64,000 nt of DNA from contig CANMLU010000020.1 in the NCBI GenBank assembly GCA_947498815.1, positions 1-64,000 on the forward strand. The letters are read 5' to 3'. A model generated the notes under the pieces. It made no database searches. It saw only the letters and a program-made list of their open reading frames with translations, and was not told where the DNA came from. This document shows positions 42,273 through 53,700 of this stretch, one piece after another; within the stretch, counting starts at the first letter, position 1; every line of letters begins with the position of its first letter. The translations under genes and the position numbers were made by a program. The DNA comes from an uncultured Aquimarina sp. GTDB lineage: Bacteria > Bacteroidota > Bacteroidia > Flavobacteriales > Flavobacteriaceae.

Positions 42273-43517
42273 ATGCATTTTACGTTTTCAATATTGTTTT
42301 ATCCAAAGGGAAGCAATGCTGATAAAGATGGTATGGTTCCTATTTACGCTAGAATTACGATAAATGGAAAACGCAGCGAATTCAGTATAAAACGCAAGGT
42401 GCTTATATCAAAATGGAATTCTAAAGCAGGAAAAGTTAAAGGCACCACAACTGATGTTAGGGAGTTGAATAAGTACATGAATTCTATAAGATATAAGATT
42501 CAAAAAATTTATGACAGACTCTATAGCGAAGAAACACTGATTACCGCAGATGGACTAAAAAATAGATATTTAGGAAAAAACATCAAACAAAAAATGCTGC
42601 TGGAGATTTTTCAAAATCACAATACAAAAGTTGAAAAATTGGTAGGTAAAGACTTCGCCCCCGGCACTCTAGAGCGATATAAGACCGCAAAAAAGCATGT
42701 TGAAGATTTTATCAAATTAGAATATAAAGTTGAAGACATTCCTATTAAAGATATAAACCACAAATTTATCAGCGGATTTGAATATTACCTAAAAACGGAA
42801 AGGAACTGTGGACATAATACAACGATAAAGTATATTACGAATTTCAAAAAGATAGTTCGAATTGCGTTTGCAAATGATTGGATAAATAAAGATCCCTTTT
42901 TTAATTGGAAAGCAAAACTAAAAGTTGTTGAGCGTGAATTTCTTTCTGAAGAAGAGATCCAAAAAATGATAGAAAAGAAATTACACACCAATAGATTAGA
43001 CCAGGTAAAGGATATTTTTCTCTTCTGTTGTTTTACAGGATTGGCCTATGTAGATGTAAAAAAACTAAGATCCAATGATTTGGTAATGGGAATAGATGGT
43101 GATACATGGATAAAAATTAATCGTACCAAAACCAATAGTCGGAGTAATATACCTATACTTCCAACTGCCAAAATGATCATAAAAAAATACAAAGATCATC
43201 CGGAAGTAATACAAGGAGAAAAATTATTACCAGTGTTGAGCAATCAAAAAATGAATGCATATCTAAAAGAAATTGCTGACCTCTGCGGTATTGATAAAAA
43301 TCTTACTTTTCATCTTGCGAGACATACTTTTGCAACCACCATAACACTTTCCAATGGTGTTCCTATTGAATCAGTTAGTAAAATGCTTGGGCATACTTCA
43401 TTGAGAACCACACAGCACTATGCAAAAATCTTAGATCAAAAAATAAGTGAGGATATGCAAGTTTTAAGGTCCAAAATGAGTCTCTTTTCAAATCAAAAAC
43501 AAGAAAAACCAACTTAG
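42273..43517 (+). CDS. Tyrosine recombinase (CTnDOT-like integrase)
   Basis: The 414-residue protein has an arm-type DNA-binding N-terminus ('FSILFYPKGSNADKDGMVPI'), a SAM-like core-binding domain (about 110-215), and a catalytic domain with Lys in 'NRTKTNSRSN', the box 'FHLARHTFA' (His347, Arg350), 'GHTSLRTTQHYAKI' and the nucleophile Tyr383. The first catalytic Arg is missing: 'FTGLAYVDV' has Ala258 in its place. CTnDOT IntDOT is known for the same kind of substitution (Ser), so activity is still plausible. It lies next to tRNA-Ser and probably mobilises the downstream region. Confidence 0.9.
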   Translation: MHFTFSILFYPKGSNADKDGMVPIYARITINGKRSEFSIKRKVLISKWNSKAGKVKGTTTDVRELNKYMNSIRYKIQKIYDRLYSEETLITADGLKNRYLGKNIKQKMLLEIFQNHNTKVEKLVGKDFAPGTLERYKTAKKHVEDFIKLEYKVEDIPIKDINHKFISGFEYYLKTERNCGHNTTIKYITNFKKIVRIAFANDWINKDPFFNWKAKLKVVEREFLSEEEIQKMIEKKLHTNRLDQVKDIFLFCCFTGLAYVDVKKLRSNDLVMGIDGDTWIKINRTKTNSRSNIPILPTAKMIIKKYKDHPEVIQGEKLLPVLSNQKMNAYLKEIADLCGIDKNLTFHLARHTFATTITLSNGVPIESVSKMLGHTSLRTTQHYAKILDQKISEDMQVLRSKMSLFSNQKQEKPT

Positions 43518-43930
43518 TCCTTCTTTCTAACCTTTTTCATATAATAAGAAAGTTTAATCCTCTCTTTCTTAAAAAAGGCTTGAGCAAAGGCATCTGTTGT
43601 GCGAAAACCAACTTCGTTTGCCATAGCTTTTAAGGTATAATTCCTAAATTGCTTATCAACATTTAGTCTTTTTAACACATAATTGATTCTTAGTTCATTT
43701 ATGTAGTCTGTAAATGTCTTTTTCTTATAGGTATTCACAATTTTAGAAAGATATTTAGAATTGGTGTTGAATTTTTTGGCTAAAATGATCGTAGTTATCT
43801 TTTGCTTTGAAAAACTCTTCTTTATCCTCGAATTTTTGGCATTATTAAAATTGGTATACTTGACTACAAAGAATATTAAAAAGAAATGGACTTCACGATT
43901 ACATAATTGGAGCTTGACAGTCCAACAACT
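43514..43930 (-). pseudogene. Remnant of an AraC family regulator
   Basis: The C-terminal part reads as an AraC helix-turn-helix: 'ILAKKFNTNSKYLSKIVNTY', then 'FTDYINELRINYVLKRL' and 'ANEVGFRTTDAFAQAFFKK'. A GTG at 43738 could start a short 74-residue product, but the family match continues in frame upstream of it. The open frame ends at a stop at 43931-43933, and the expected membrane helix and TPR sensor part are missing or degraded. This is most likely a fragment left by island rearrangement. It overlaps the end of the integrase gene by 4 bases. Confidence 0.65.
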
Positions 43931-44109
43931 TTATATTAAATTCAGGGAGAGGATACCTCTGATATTAAACACCAATTCTTCTGGAGCCAGCCCAAGAGGA
44001 ATTGAAACAATAGACAGAGTTTAATTTACAGATCCATCTCATTCTGAATAAAGCATGCTTTCTTAAATCGGTGTGGATTATTTTCATAAATACTGCAGTA
44101 TATAAGTCC

Positions 44110-44994
44110 TTACAAATCCATAAATTGAGAAAAGGTTTTATTGTTTAGAATCTCTTCATAAACTTGTTCAGCATTCATATTGGTTTTAAAAGGGTCTTGT
44201 TGATATATCTTCGAATATATTTTGTCTGTACTAATCGCTGTTTCATCTAATTTATTTTCAATATGTTCAAAGATTTTGTTTTTGTAACTAGATAACCATT
44301 TCGGATTTTCTTGATTAACGATACCAAGCTCGATAAATTTTTTAGTTTTATTTCTACATCTACAAGGATTACTTTTATTTACCAAACCACATTTTTTGTG
44401 CATCCATTGATGTAAATCTTTGCGCGTTCTAGAAAGTTTTTTCCTGAAATTAACTGGAGTAATACCAAAAATCTCAGAAGCAAGGTTATGATCTATTTGA
44501 AAAATCTCTCCAACTATATACAACAGCCTTTGGTTCCTGTCCAAGCACATTAGCATGCCAGCTGTACAAGCAATCCTAGCCTCTTGAATAGATAGCCCCA
44601 TAATATCATCTCTGTTCTCTTCTTCTGAAATGAGGTTATCAGAAACAGAGTCTATAAACCCAAAAAAATTAGTAAATGTTAGCTCCTTTTTTTCAGAAGC
44701 GCTTTTCTTTAAATTTAAAACGTGATTAAATGTAATTCTATAGAGCCATGTTCTAAATCGTGATTTTGAACTGTCATATTTTGACAAATTTGTAATCAGT
44801 TTAATCAATATTTCTTGCGTTGCATCTTCTGCATATGGAACATCGTTCAACATTTTTAATGAAATATTGAAAATAAAATCTTGATGTCTTTTTAAAAGCT
44901 CATTCAGACTTTTTTTTTCTCCTTTTTTTGAGGCAATTATTAGTTTTTCATCAATTTCATCATTATAGCCTACTAGTTTTAAAGGGGTTTTCAT
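44110..44994 (-). CDS. RNA polymerase sigma factor (ECF-like) with a Cys-bearing C-terminal extension
   Basis: The 294-residue protein has sigma region 2 ('FNISLKMLNDVPYAEDATQE', 'FRTWLYRITFNHVLNLKK') and a region 4 that fits 'LLYIVGEIFQIDHNLASEIFG' in part. Beyond the usual end (about residue 195) there is a tail with 'CGLVNKSNPCRCRN', which could bind a metal or a thiol signal, and another 90 residues. Such tails occur in some ECF groups and act in their control. Nearby targets cannot be named, but the large surface genes next door are candidates. Confidence 0.82.
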   Translation of the reverse strand: MKTPLKLVGYNDEIDEKLIIASKKGEKKSLNELLKRHQDFIFNISLKMLNDVPYAEDATQEILIKLITNLSKYDSSKSRFRTWLYRITFNHVLNLKKSASEKKELTFTNFFGFIDSVSDNLISEEENRDDIMGLSIQEARIACTAGMLMCLDRNQRLLYIVGEIFQIDHNLASEIFGITPVNFRKKLSRTRKDLHQWMHKKCGLVNKSNPCRCRNKTKKFIELGIVNQENPKWLSSYKNKIFEHIENKLDETAISTDKIYSKIYQQDPFKTNMNAEQVYEEILNNKTFSQFMDL

Positions 44995-45179
44995 AAATAA
45001 GTGTTTAATCAGAAACCAAATGAATAAACCGCAAAAAGGAGTAAGATTTCTACTCGCTTAGCAACTTTTCTTCAGGGTAATGAAATGTTATCGAGTTCTT
45101 CTAATCCAAATTGCGATATATTCATCATTTCGGTTTCTATTTCTGAAATACATTTTATCTTCTAAAACAATTATGATAT

Positions 45180-45656
45180 TTATTGTTTCAATCTAATATA
45201 AGTAGTACCATAACCATCATCCCAATCACCTTGTGCTTCGCCATTTTTTTGAAATACTAGATTTTGTTTTCCGTAAAATCTATTATCATTGGTTCTATAA
45301 AAACCTTCAAAACGATTTTTGTTGGCATCGTATTTGCCTTTTAAGATTCCAGAATGATCACCATCTTCTTTCCAAATCGATTCATAATGAATTATCATAG
45401 TCATGTCCTTAAACAACTTCGCATCCAAAACCTTACCTTTACTTGTTGGCGTACAAGAAAAAGAATAATTTGTTGGATTTTCTAGAAATGGATCAACGTT
45501 AGATTTTTTAATTACTACTTCACTCATAGTTCCAGTTTTTTGTTGATTAACCCCTAAAGGCAAAGGCTTAATATTATAGCCGACAGCCAATACAACAAAT
45601 GCAATAGCCAATAGCAGGCTTGCTTTGATTAACTTGATTGTTTGTTTTTTATTCAT
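45180..45656 (-). CDS. Membrane-anchored protein of unknown function
   Basis: The 158 residues start with a charged cytoplasmic tip and one membrane helix (about 10-28), then a soluble C-terminal domain with 'TPTSKGKVLDAKLF' and 'YRTNDNRFYGKQNLVFQKNG', suggesting a beta-sheet fold. No family is recognised. It lies between the sigma factor and the Imm11-like genes on the same strand and may be an anti-sigma or effector partner, but nothing in the sequence shows this. Confidence 0.55.
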   Translation of the reverse strand: MNKKQTIKLIKASLLLAIAFVVLAVGYNIKPLPLGVNQQKTGTMSEVVIKKSNVDPFLENPTNYSFSCTPTSKGKVLDAKLFKDMTMIIHYESIWKEDGDHSGILKGKYDANKNRFEGFYRTNDNRFYGKQNLVFQKNGEAQGDWDDGYGTTYIRLKQ

Positions 45657-46049
45657 GTTACTCTCCTGTTTATTAATTGTACAACAAAACCTCTTTGGTG
45701 TGACAGTTTCAGGTTTATTTTTTTTAGATCTATTATTTCTGGTATTGTAATGTGTTGCTTTTGATTTGAAAATAGATAAAGATGCTATAAACTTCTATGT
45801 TAAAAACCATGTTGGTATGAATAATCTCCCAAGTAGTGGTTTGGTTTAATAATTCAAGATCAACAATGAGCAAAGAATATAATCTACTTTCTTTTTCAGA
45901 TTCAACTCTTTGACTCAAACTATTGACTTTTTTAATGTTTGCAAAAAAATGGGATAACCAATTCGTAATCCGCTACAAAACCTCGTACTAGACAAGTCTG
46001 TCTGTTTTTTCGGTATCGAATTATTTCACATATTAATCTAAAAATAAAA
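45657..46049. other. Gene-free stretch
   Basis: About 390 bases with no convincing gene. A 61-codon open frame at 45733-45918 has no family likeness and no -7 box. No repeat or strong hairpin is seen apart from a short AGAC-AAG-TCT element. Confidence 0.5.
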
Positions 46050-46736
46050 CTACCCTTTTTTCTCTTCACGAAGGTTTACGAAAACCTTTTTACTATCTGA
46101 AGGTGCATATGCATCAAAAAAACTAAAGCCATCCCAGCCTTCAGCCCTATTTACCTCAAGACCTGTCACTTTTGCCGCCTTCATTTTTTGCAGCAAATCA
46201 TCAACCATAAAGTAGATATGTTCATCTGTGGTTCCTAAAAAAAGTTTTGCTCCTAGATCGACATTCGATACATCAAGTCGTAAATCATTAATAACATCTA
46301 CTCTTTCATTTTGGGGGCTTAATAAAAATGTTGAGAATTCAGATTTTTCTATATCAACAATAGGTTGCCTATTAAGTATATTGAGAACACTGTAATCTTC
46401 ACCAATAATAGCACCCTCTTGATTTAAAATTTGTGAAGGAATATATTCTAAGCCTGTTACCTTGGCATTTTCAAATATTTCCTTTATACGATTTGATATA
46501 ATTGCAATACCATTTCTATTATCTACAAAATCATATAGTTTATTCCACTCCTTAGGATAATCTTTATTAAATTGTAATTTTAAGGGTTCTGTAATACGCG
46601 ATAGCAAGGCCTTACCCTTGTTTAAATCTTTTATATCAAGTACCCCTCCAATAACAGAATATTCTTCCTCTATGACTCCAGAGTTAAATCCTCCTCCAGT
46701 TGGGCTTAAAACCCAATAATTTTCTATAGTATTCAT
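46050..46736 (-). CDS. Imm11-like (DUF1629) immunity protein, copy 2
   Basis: The 228-residue protein resembles Imm11/DUF1629 proteins of polymorphic toxin systems. The best stretch is 'SNRIKEIFENAKVTGLEYIP' followed by 'YSVLNILNRQPIVDIEKSEF', and a later 'VTGLEVNRAEGWDGFSFFDA'. It is homologous over its full length to the protein encoded just upstream (46927-47547), so the pair is a tandem duplication. Immunity proteins bind and block a toxin in the same cell; which toxin is not known here. Confidence 0.6.
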   Translation of the reverse strand: MNTIENYWVLSPTGGGFNSGVIEEEYSVIGGVLDIKDLNKGKALLSRITEPLKLQFNKDYPKEWNKLYDFVDNRNGIAIISNRIKEIFENAKVTGLEYIPSQILNQEGAIIGEDYSVLNILNRQPIVDIEKSEFSTFLLSPQNERVDVINDLRLDVSNVDLGAKLFLGTTDEHIYFMVDDLLQKMKAAKVTGLEVNRAEGWDGFSFFDAYAPSDSKKVFVNLREEKKG

Positions 46737-46926
46737 TTTTTAGGTTTTTTGAATGGTTAAGTCTTTTTTATTATATTTTAATAGATTCTATCTCAGAACA
46801 ATTTTTTGCTACCATAATATCCAAATAAAGTAACAACATGATATGGATTATTTCCCTTATATCAATTTCTACATAAATGCCTGTCAATTTTTCTAGTATA
46901 TCCTCAAAATAAGTTTTAGTATATCT

Positions 46927-47547
46927 TTATAAATCAAAAAAGCTAAAACCTTCCCAACCTTCTGCCTTATTTACTCCCAGCCCTGTAATATTTGCCAACT
47001 TCATTTCTTGTAGTACATCATCTGTAATAAAATAGGTATAATCATCTGCAGTGGATAGAAAAAGCTTTGCCTCTGGGTCAACTTCAGAAATATCAAGGCA
47101 TAATTTTTTTATATTCTCTATGCTTCCATCAACATAAGATCTCGAATATTCAGATTTTTCCATATCGATAATAGGTTGTCTATTAAGTACATTAATAACA
47201 CTGTAATCCTGCCCGATAATAGTTCCTTCTTGATTTAAAATCTGCGCAGGAATATATTCTATATCTGTTACATGGGTATTCTCGAATATTTTCTTTACCC
47301 GATTTGATATAATCATGAGGCTCTCTGTATTATCTACAAAATCATATAGTCTATTCCACTCTGGAGGATCTTCTGTATTGAACTTTAGTTTTAAGGGAAC
47401 TCTAATGCTTGACACAACAGTTTCACCTTTGTTTATATCTCTTATATCGAGCACTCCTCCAATGATAGAATATTCTGAATCTATAATTCCAGAACAAAAA
47501 CCCAATCCACAAGGTTTTATAACATTATAATTTTCAATGGCATTCAT
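46927..47547 (-). CDS. Imm11-like (DUF1629) immunity protein, copy 1
   Basis: The 206-residue protein aligns by eye with copy 2 throughout, sharing 'NYxV', 'IGGVLDI', 'YDFVDN', 'IISNR', 'QILNQEG' and 'EGWxGFSFFD', with most changes conservative. It lies 190 bases before copy 2 and 204 bases after the SprB adhesin gene on the same strand. The C-terminus is shorter than in copy 2 by about 20 residues. Diverging tandem copies are typical of immunity genes adapting to new toxin variants. Confidence 0.6.
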   Translation of the reverse strand: MNAIENYNVIKPCGLGFCSGIIDSEYSIIGGVLDIRDINKGETVVSSIRVPLKLKFNTEDPPEWNRLYDFVDNTESLMIISNRVKKIFENTHVTDIEYIPAQILNQEGTIIGQDYSVINVLNRQPIIDMEKSEYSRSYVDGSIENIKKLCLDISEVDPEAKLFLSTADDYTYFITDDVLQEMKLANITGLGVNKAEGWEGFSFFDL

Positions 47548-47751
47548 TATGTTTCAGTTTTTTTTAACATCATAGTTTTTTGGTTTTTTATTTATAATAA
47601 ATTCTTTATACACAATTATGTACAACTCAAAAAACTAAATCCATATTTTTTTATCCTAATCTAGCTTCTATATACATAATTAATTCATGTATTCATAAAG
47701 CAACTTCAAAAACAATCCATTTACATTGTTTCTGACATCTAGCTTATTTTT

Positions 47752-50700
47752 TTATTCTATTATCAATTTTCTAACTTGGTTACCTTTGCTGGTCTCTAAA
47801 AGAATAAAATATATACCAGAGGTTAATTGTGACAAGTCATAATCAAAAACATACCTGTCTTTTCCTTCTTCTTTATGTGTAGCACCTACTTGATTATTGT
47901 TAACGACACTAAAAATCTTAACACTTACTGGAAGAATCTCTGGAAGTTTAACATCAACACTAAATTTACCAGTACGTGTTGGATTGGGATAAATTTTATA
48001 ATCGAACTTAGCCGTGATTTCTGATCCAGAGATGTCATTATTAGTATCATCTTCTTCAAATTCTCTTTCGACTACTATAATTCGTTTGGTTTTAATATCC
48101 GAACACAACCCTCTATCTATGTCGAGTGTAATTTCATATTCTCCTGGATCAGCAATAGACATCTCTGCATAATGATTATCTTCATACTCTATTTGTGCTT
48201 CTTCAGGAAACGTCCACACCACATTATCTGGTATAGGATCACTTATATTAACGACCACAAACTGCTCCCCTACAAATACTTGTGTTGAAGCCACAAAATC
48301 GGCAGAGATGACATTATCGGTTGTATCAACAAAGATGCTATCTAATGCTGTACATCCGTCAGAGCTTGTTACTTTGACTTCATAAATTCCTGATTCAGAA
48401 ACCTCAATTACAGGATTTGTACTATTAAATCCATTTGTAGAGGTCCATTGATATGTTATGTTAGTGCCAGAAAGGGTAGCATCAAGAATCGTACTTTGAT
48501 CTTTACACAAAGTAATATCTTCACCTAGGTCGATTTTTACTCGTTCTGTGTTTTTGATATTAATTAACTGAGAGATTTTACAGCCTTTAGCATCTGTTAC
48601 TATAACTTCATAATCTCCTGCACAAATGTTTGTTAAATTTTTATCATTACTATTTGTATTCCATTTATAAGAATATGGAGGAGCTCCTCCGGTTATATCC
48701 AAAGTAATTGCAGCATTACAACCCTCATAACAAGTTGGGACAGTAGTGCTATAGGTAAGGGATAATGCCTTTGGAGGGTCTATTTTGATTTCGTTTACTG
48801 CCGTACAACCACGAGAATCAAATACAGACACACTATATACCCCACCAGGTTGAACATTTTCTATTTGATTAGAAATTGAACCATCACTCCATCTATAGCT
48901 GTAAGGAGCTGTTCCCCCTTTTACTTGTGCAACTACAGTCCAGTCATTTTGATCACCACAATTTATATAATCAGCAGTAAAAGTAAGCTCAATAGGATCA
49001 GGATCCCTTATAAAAAACACATCACTTTGAACGGTGCTTCCCACAGCATCTGTGATCTTAGCATAATATCCACCCGCTTCTATTCTTGATAAAACCTGAT
49101 TATTAGAGCCAACAACATCATTATCAGCATTATACCACTGATACCCGTATTGCAAACTAGCACTAAAAGGCACACCACCATCGACCACGGCTGTAATACT
49201 TCCTGATGTAGTATCTCCATTACAAGAAATCACATTTTGTTCTTCTACAACAACAGTTAATGTAGGGGGTACAAATAAATCAACATCATCTATTATTAGC
49301 TTACAGTTGTTGGCATCGGTGATCGTTAACGCATACTTTTCAGGGCCTATATTTTCTAATCTATCGGTTGTAACCGATAGTAAATTACCCCTTGCATCAA
49401 ACCACTCATACTGATACGGTTGAGTGCCACCACGAACATCAGCTATTATTCTTCCATCTAGAATTGTATTAGATGAAGGATAACGTCTATCAAAAGAAAC
49501 AAATAACGTATTTGGTTCTTTAATTGTAATTTTCTTAGAAAAACTACAATGATTGGCATCGGTTACCTCTATAGTATAATCCCCTGCTCTATGTCCATTA
49601 ATATCTTCGGTTATTTCTCCATTACTCCATCTAAACAGATATGGTAACACCCCGCCCTTGACCGTAATATCGATCGCACCATCTGTACCATTGTTACATA
49701 ATACATCGGTTATATTTTCAGAAATTGATAATGGGTCCGGTTCATCTACCGTATATGTATCCGAAGTTTTATTTCCATTTTCATCGGTAACCACCACTGT
49801 ATATATTCCAGCATTAACGGTTTCGGTTTGACTTTCTGTAAATAAAATAACACTAGGGTTTTTCTCTTCATACCATTCATAAGAATATTCTCCTATTCCT
49901 CCTATTGTGGCTGTACTTAAAGGTATTAATGTTTCTTTCCCATTACATTGTACTCCATCATCTTCAGTTAAATGCACTATTTCAACAATTAGTTGATTGG
50001 GTTCGGTGATTTCTCGTTCCAAGGTCAATACACAATTTTTTGCGTCGGTAACTTCCAATACATAGATACCTGTACTAAGATTTTTAATATTTTGGGTTAT
50101 GGCATTGTATGAATCATCCTTTTTATTTGTCCATTGAAAAGAATAGGGCTTGGTACCTCCATTGATCTCTAAAGTTATGCTACCATTTCCTGTATTGAAA
50201 CCCGATAGGTTTATAGGTACTAAATTAACAACTTCTAGAGGAGTATCAGGTTCTTCAACTGGTATTGATAATAAAGAAGCAGTACAAAGATTATTATCGA
50301 TAACCACTAGATCATATGTTCCTGCAGTAATGTTCTCTAAATCTTCTGATGAATCTGCAAAATCAGAATCTTCGGCTTTTGTCCATCTAAAAGTATATGG
50401 TAAATATTCTCCAGTATCTGGATCAACGGGTCCGCCAGACGCAGAAATATTAATCGCTCCTGTTGATGCACCATTGCAATTCACGTGAATCGGATCACCA
50501 TCAAGTTCTACTTTTAATTCTTCAGGTTGTTTTAAATCAAAAGTAGTCTCTGCTTCAGTACCTTCAACATCTCTTACAACTACTTTATATACTCCTGATC
50601 CTATGTCACTAAGCTTATCTAGCGTAAGGTCTGTATTTATTTGTGTTACTACAGCACCATCAACATTGTACCATTTGTACTCAAAATCTGAAGGATTAGA

Positions 50701-53700
50701 ATCAATGGGAAATCCTCCTGTTACTGTTGCCAAAAGTTCTCCCAATTCATCATTGTAACAAAGCACCGGTATGGTCTCTTCAATTTCTACCTTCATAGCA
50801 AGTGGTTCCCGAACCTCGAATTTTGCGGTTGATGTACAACCTTTTTCATCGGTTACTGTTACCGTATATTTTCCCGCTACAACATCTTGTATATTCTGAT
50901 CGCTACTACCAAAAGTTGGATCATTTTCTCTTGTCCAGCTATATGATAGCATCCCTACTCCATTTGTAACACCAATAGCTATACTTCCATTATTTCCTCC
51001 CAAAGTAGTAACCGGTTGATTCAACAGTTCTTCGATCTTAATTTCTAAAGGTTGCCCTATAATAATATCTATAGCCTTATCAATTTCACAACCATTAGCA
51101 TCCTTTAACCATACCTTATAAGAACCTGCACTTAAACCTTCAAATTTAAGATCGGTCAAATCATTTTCGTTTGTATACGAATTTTTATCATCTATTGAAA
51201 AGAAATAAGGTTTTGTTCCTCCCACGGGAGATAAAATTATCTGGCCATCTGCAATCCCAAAACAAGAGGCATCATTCTTGTCTAATGATAATGATACTGG
51301 ATCTGGTTGTTCAAACTCATGTGAATCTTCTGCATCGGTATATCCATCTTTAACAACAACTTTGTAATTGCCAATAGATACATCTGGCAGTATATTTGAA
51401 GTTTCTCCGTTAAGTTGTGTCCCATCTTTATACCATGTGTACGAATAACTCTCAGATCCCCCAATTGCCGATGCTTCTAATGTGCCGCTCCCCAAATTAC
51501 ATAAAATTTCAGAGAACTCACTAATCGTTACTTCAAGTTTATCGGGCTGTCTTATTTCAATAGCATCCAATGTAACAGAACAAGAAGTATCATCGGTTAT
51601 TGTAGCCACATAGTCACCTGCCTTAAGCCCACTTATCGTAGTGCCTGTATTAGCAATACTTATACCATCATGGGTCCAGCTCACGGTATATTCTGGTGAG
51701 GTATTTCTTGGCACACCTCCTATGATATCCAATTTAATTTCTCCGGCCGACCCACCAAAAATAGTATTATCAGTTCTATCGATAGAAAAAGCACTTATTT
51801 CGTCGGGTTGTTCAATAGGAACACGGTCTGAAGCCGGTGATTCACAATCACTATTATTTGCATCCCTTACTACAAACTGATATCCCGTAATAGGGTTTGC
51901 CAACACATTAAATGTGTTACTATCTTGCCATTGCAGATCGTTTATACCGTTCAAGATGGCATACTGGTAGTTGCCAGATGCCCCTCCTTTTGCAGTTACT
52001 TGTATAGTCGCTTTTTCTCCAAAACATTTAATTTTTGTTGTTTCCGCTACATTATCAATCTCAACGGGCAAAGGAACATTATCAAATCTAATATCTTCCT
52101 GTTTTGTTTCACCCGATCTATTATCGATTACAACCACGCCATAGTTAGCTTGTTTTCCTGTAATAGAAACACCTGTAGCGTATGGATTTCCGTCTTTGGT
52201 CCACGAGATGTTATACGGTGGATAACCGCCTTTAATATCTTCAACAGACAACTCTCCATCACTAGCTTCGCTGCAACTTGGGTCTTTCTTTTTGATGGTA
52301 AATGTAATAGGTTCTGGGTTACTAATTGTGGGTAAAACAATATCTTGTTCACACCCATTTGCATCATGATACCTAATGGTATGTGTGCCATGCGGTAGTT
52401 CTGTAATTAAGAAACCATCATTATATGCAAGGTCACTTTTTATACCGGTACTGTTATTTGTATCACCATCTAATAATATTTCATATTTATAATAGGGTAC
52501 CAACGTATTTTGCGTAAAAGCAGTACCGCCCGTTACAGTATTGATTTTAATTTTTGTATCATTTGCACCCTGTGCTCCTGGCGGGGTCACTTCGCCTTCA
52601 TTATGCGCTATAGGATTACTAATTTTTTCAATATCAATCGAAACCGCTTTAATTTGTACTCCATTATCCTCTCTACCTGTACAATCATTACTATCTTTTA
52701 CACGCACCTTATAAATAGCTGGTGCTAATCCCTCAATTTTTATGGGTAGCTCACTAGAGGTAAAACTATTAGTACTATAATTAGTACCGTTATCTAAACT
52801 ATAAAAATACGGTCCTGTACCTCCTGATACTTGTGTAATATTGATACTACCATCATTGGATTCAAAACATAACTGATCGTTGCCTTTTACCGCTTCAAAG
52901 CCCACTGGGTCTGGAACAACCACAGGAAAATTTTCTGGATCTGGTGGTACCATACATGACAATATTCCTGTATTACTATTATATCCAGAAATTTCGATAC
53001 GGTAGGTACCCCCATTTAAGGTTTGATTATTTCTATTAAATGTATATTGCCACTCACCATTTACCAATTGTAGTGGGTTGTCTTTTGCTTTTAATATATT
53101 ATTTTCTACAGATTGATATTCACCGTTTCTAAGTTGTAACAGGTTTATATAGATATCCTCATCCGGTTTAAGGTTTCTATCAAAATACATAGTCATTTCT
53201 ACGCTTTGATCGGCGCATTTTGGTTGTGTAATTTCTGGAACCCTTGTTAAATTGGGTGGTGGGGGTAAAAATTGGACCGAAAGGATATTTACAAAATCCT
53301 CATTATACTCGGTCAACCTTTTGGTATCATCACATTTTGGATTTATCCGTATTTGAATATTTTTACCTACGATTGTTTGCTGATCTGCAACCTTGCTAAA
53401 TAAATCAGATGGTTTTAATGTTATGGCTTGTTGACCATTTTTGCCTGGAATATCTCTCCAAATCGGAGGGTTCCATCGTTCTGGCCCAGTATACGCATTC
53501 TTTGCAGCTTTTGCATTATTAAGGGTTGTTAATTGAGGCATACATTCTGAGAGTTCTTGATTAATACTAATACATTTATCAAGTGCATCCTGAGCCCTAT
53601 CAACCTCGCTCTTAAGAAATGTCCAATCAGGATGCTCCTCTTCTGGACCGGGGTATACCCAGTCCAGAAATTGCCATTTGTAGGTACTAACTGGATTTGC

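Noticed and set aside
43761-44024. 87-codon plus-strand frame
   Set aside because: It is the reverse of the AraC remnant, whose minus-strand frame has clear family motifs.
45733-45918. 61-codon minus-strand frame between the Imm11-like gene and the 158-residue gene
   Set aside because: No family likeness, no -7 box and no coupling to a neighbour.
46050-47547. The two Imm11-like genes as a recent identical duplication able to recombine
   Set aside because: The copies are homologous but differ at many positions and in length, so they are not a fresh duplication.
48500-52900. Periodic similarity that could be read as DNA repeats or a CRISPR-like array
   Set aside because: The periodicity comes from SprB protein modules of about 85-90 codons with diverged DNA. 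There are no identical short repeats with regular spacers.
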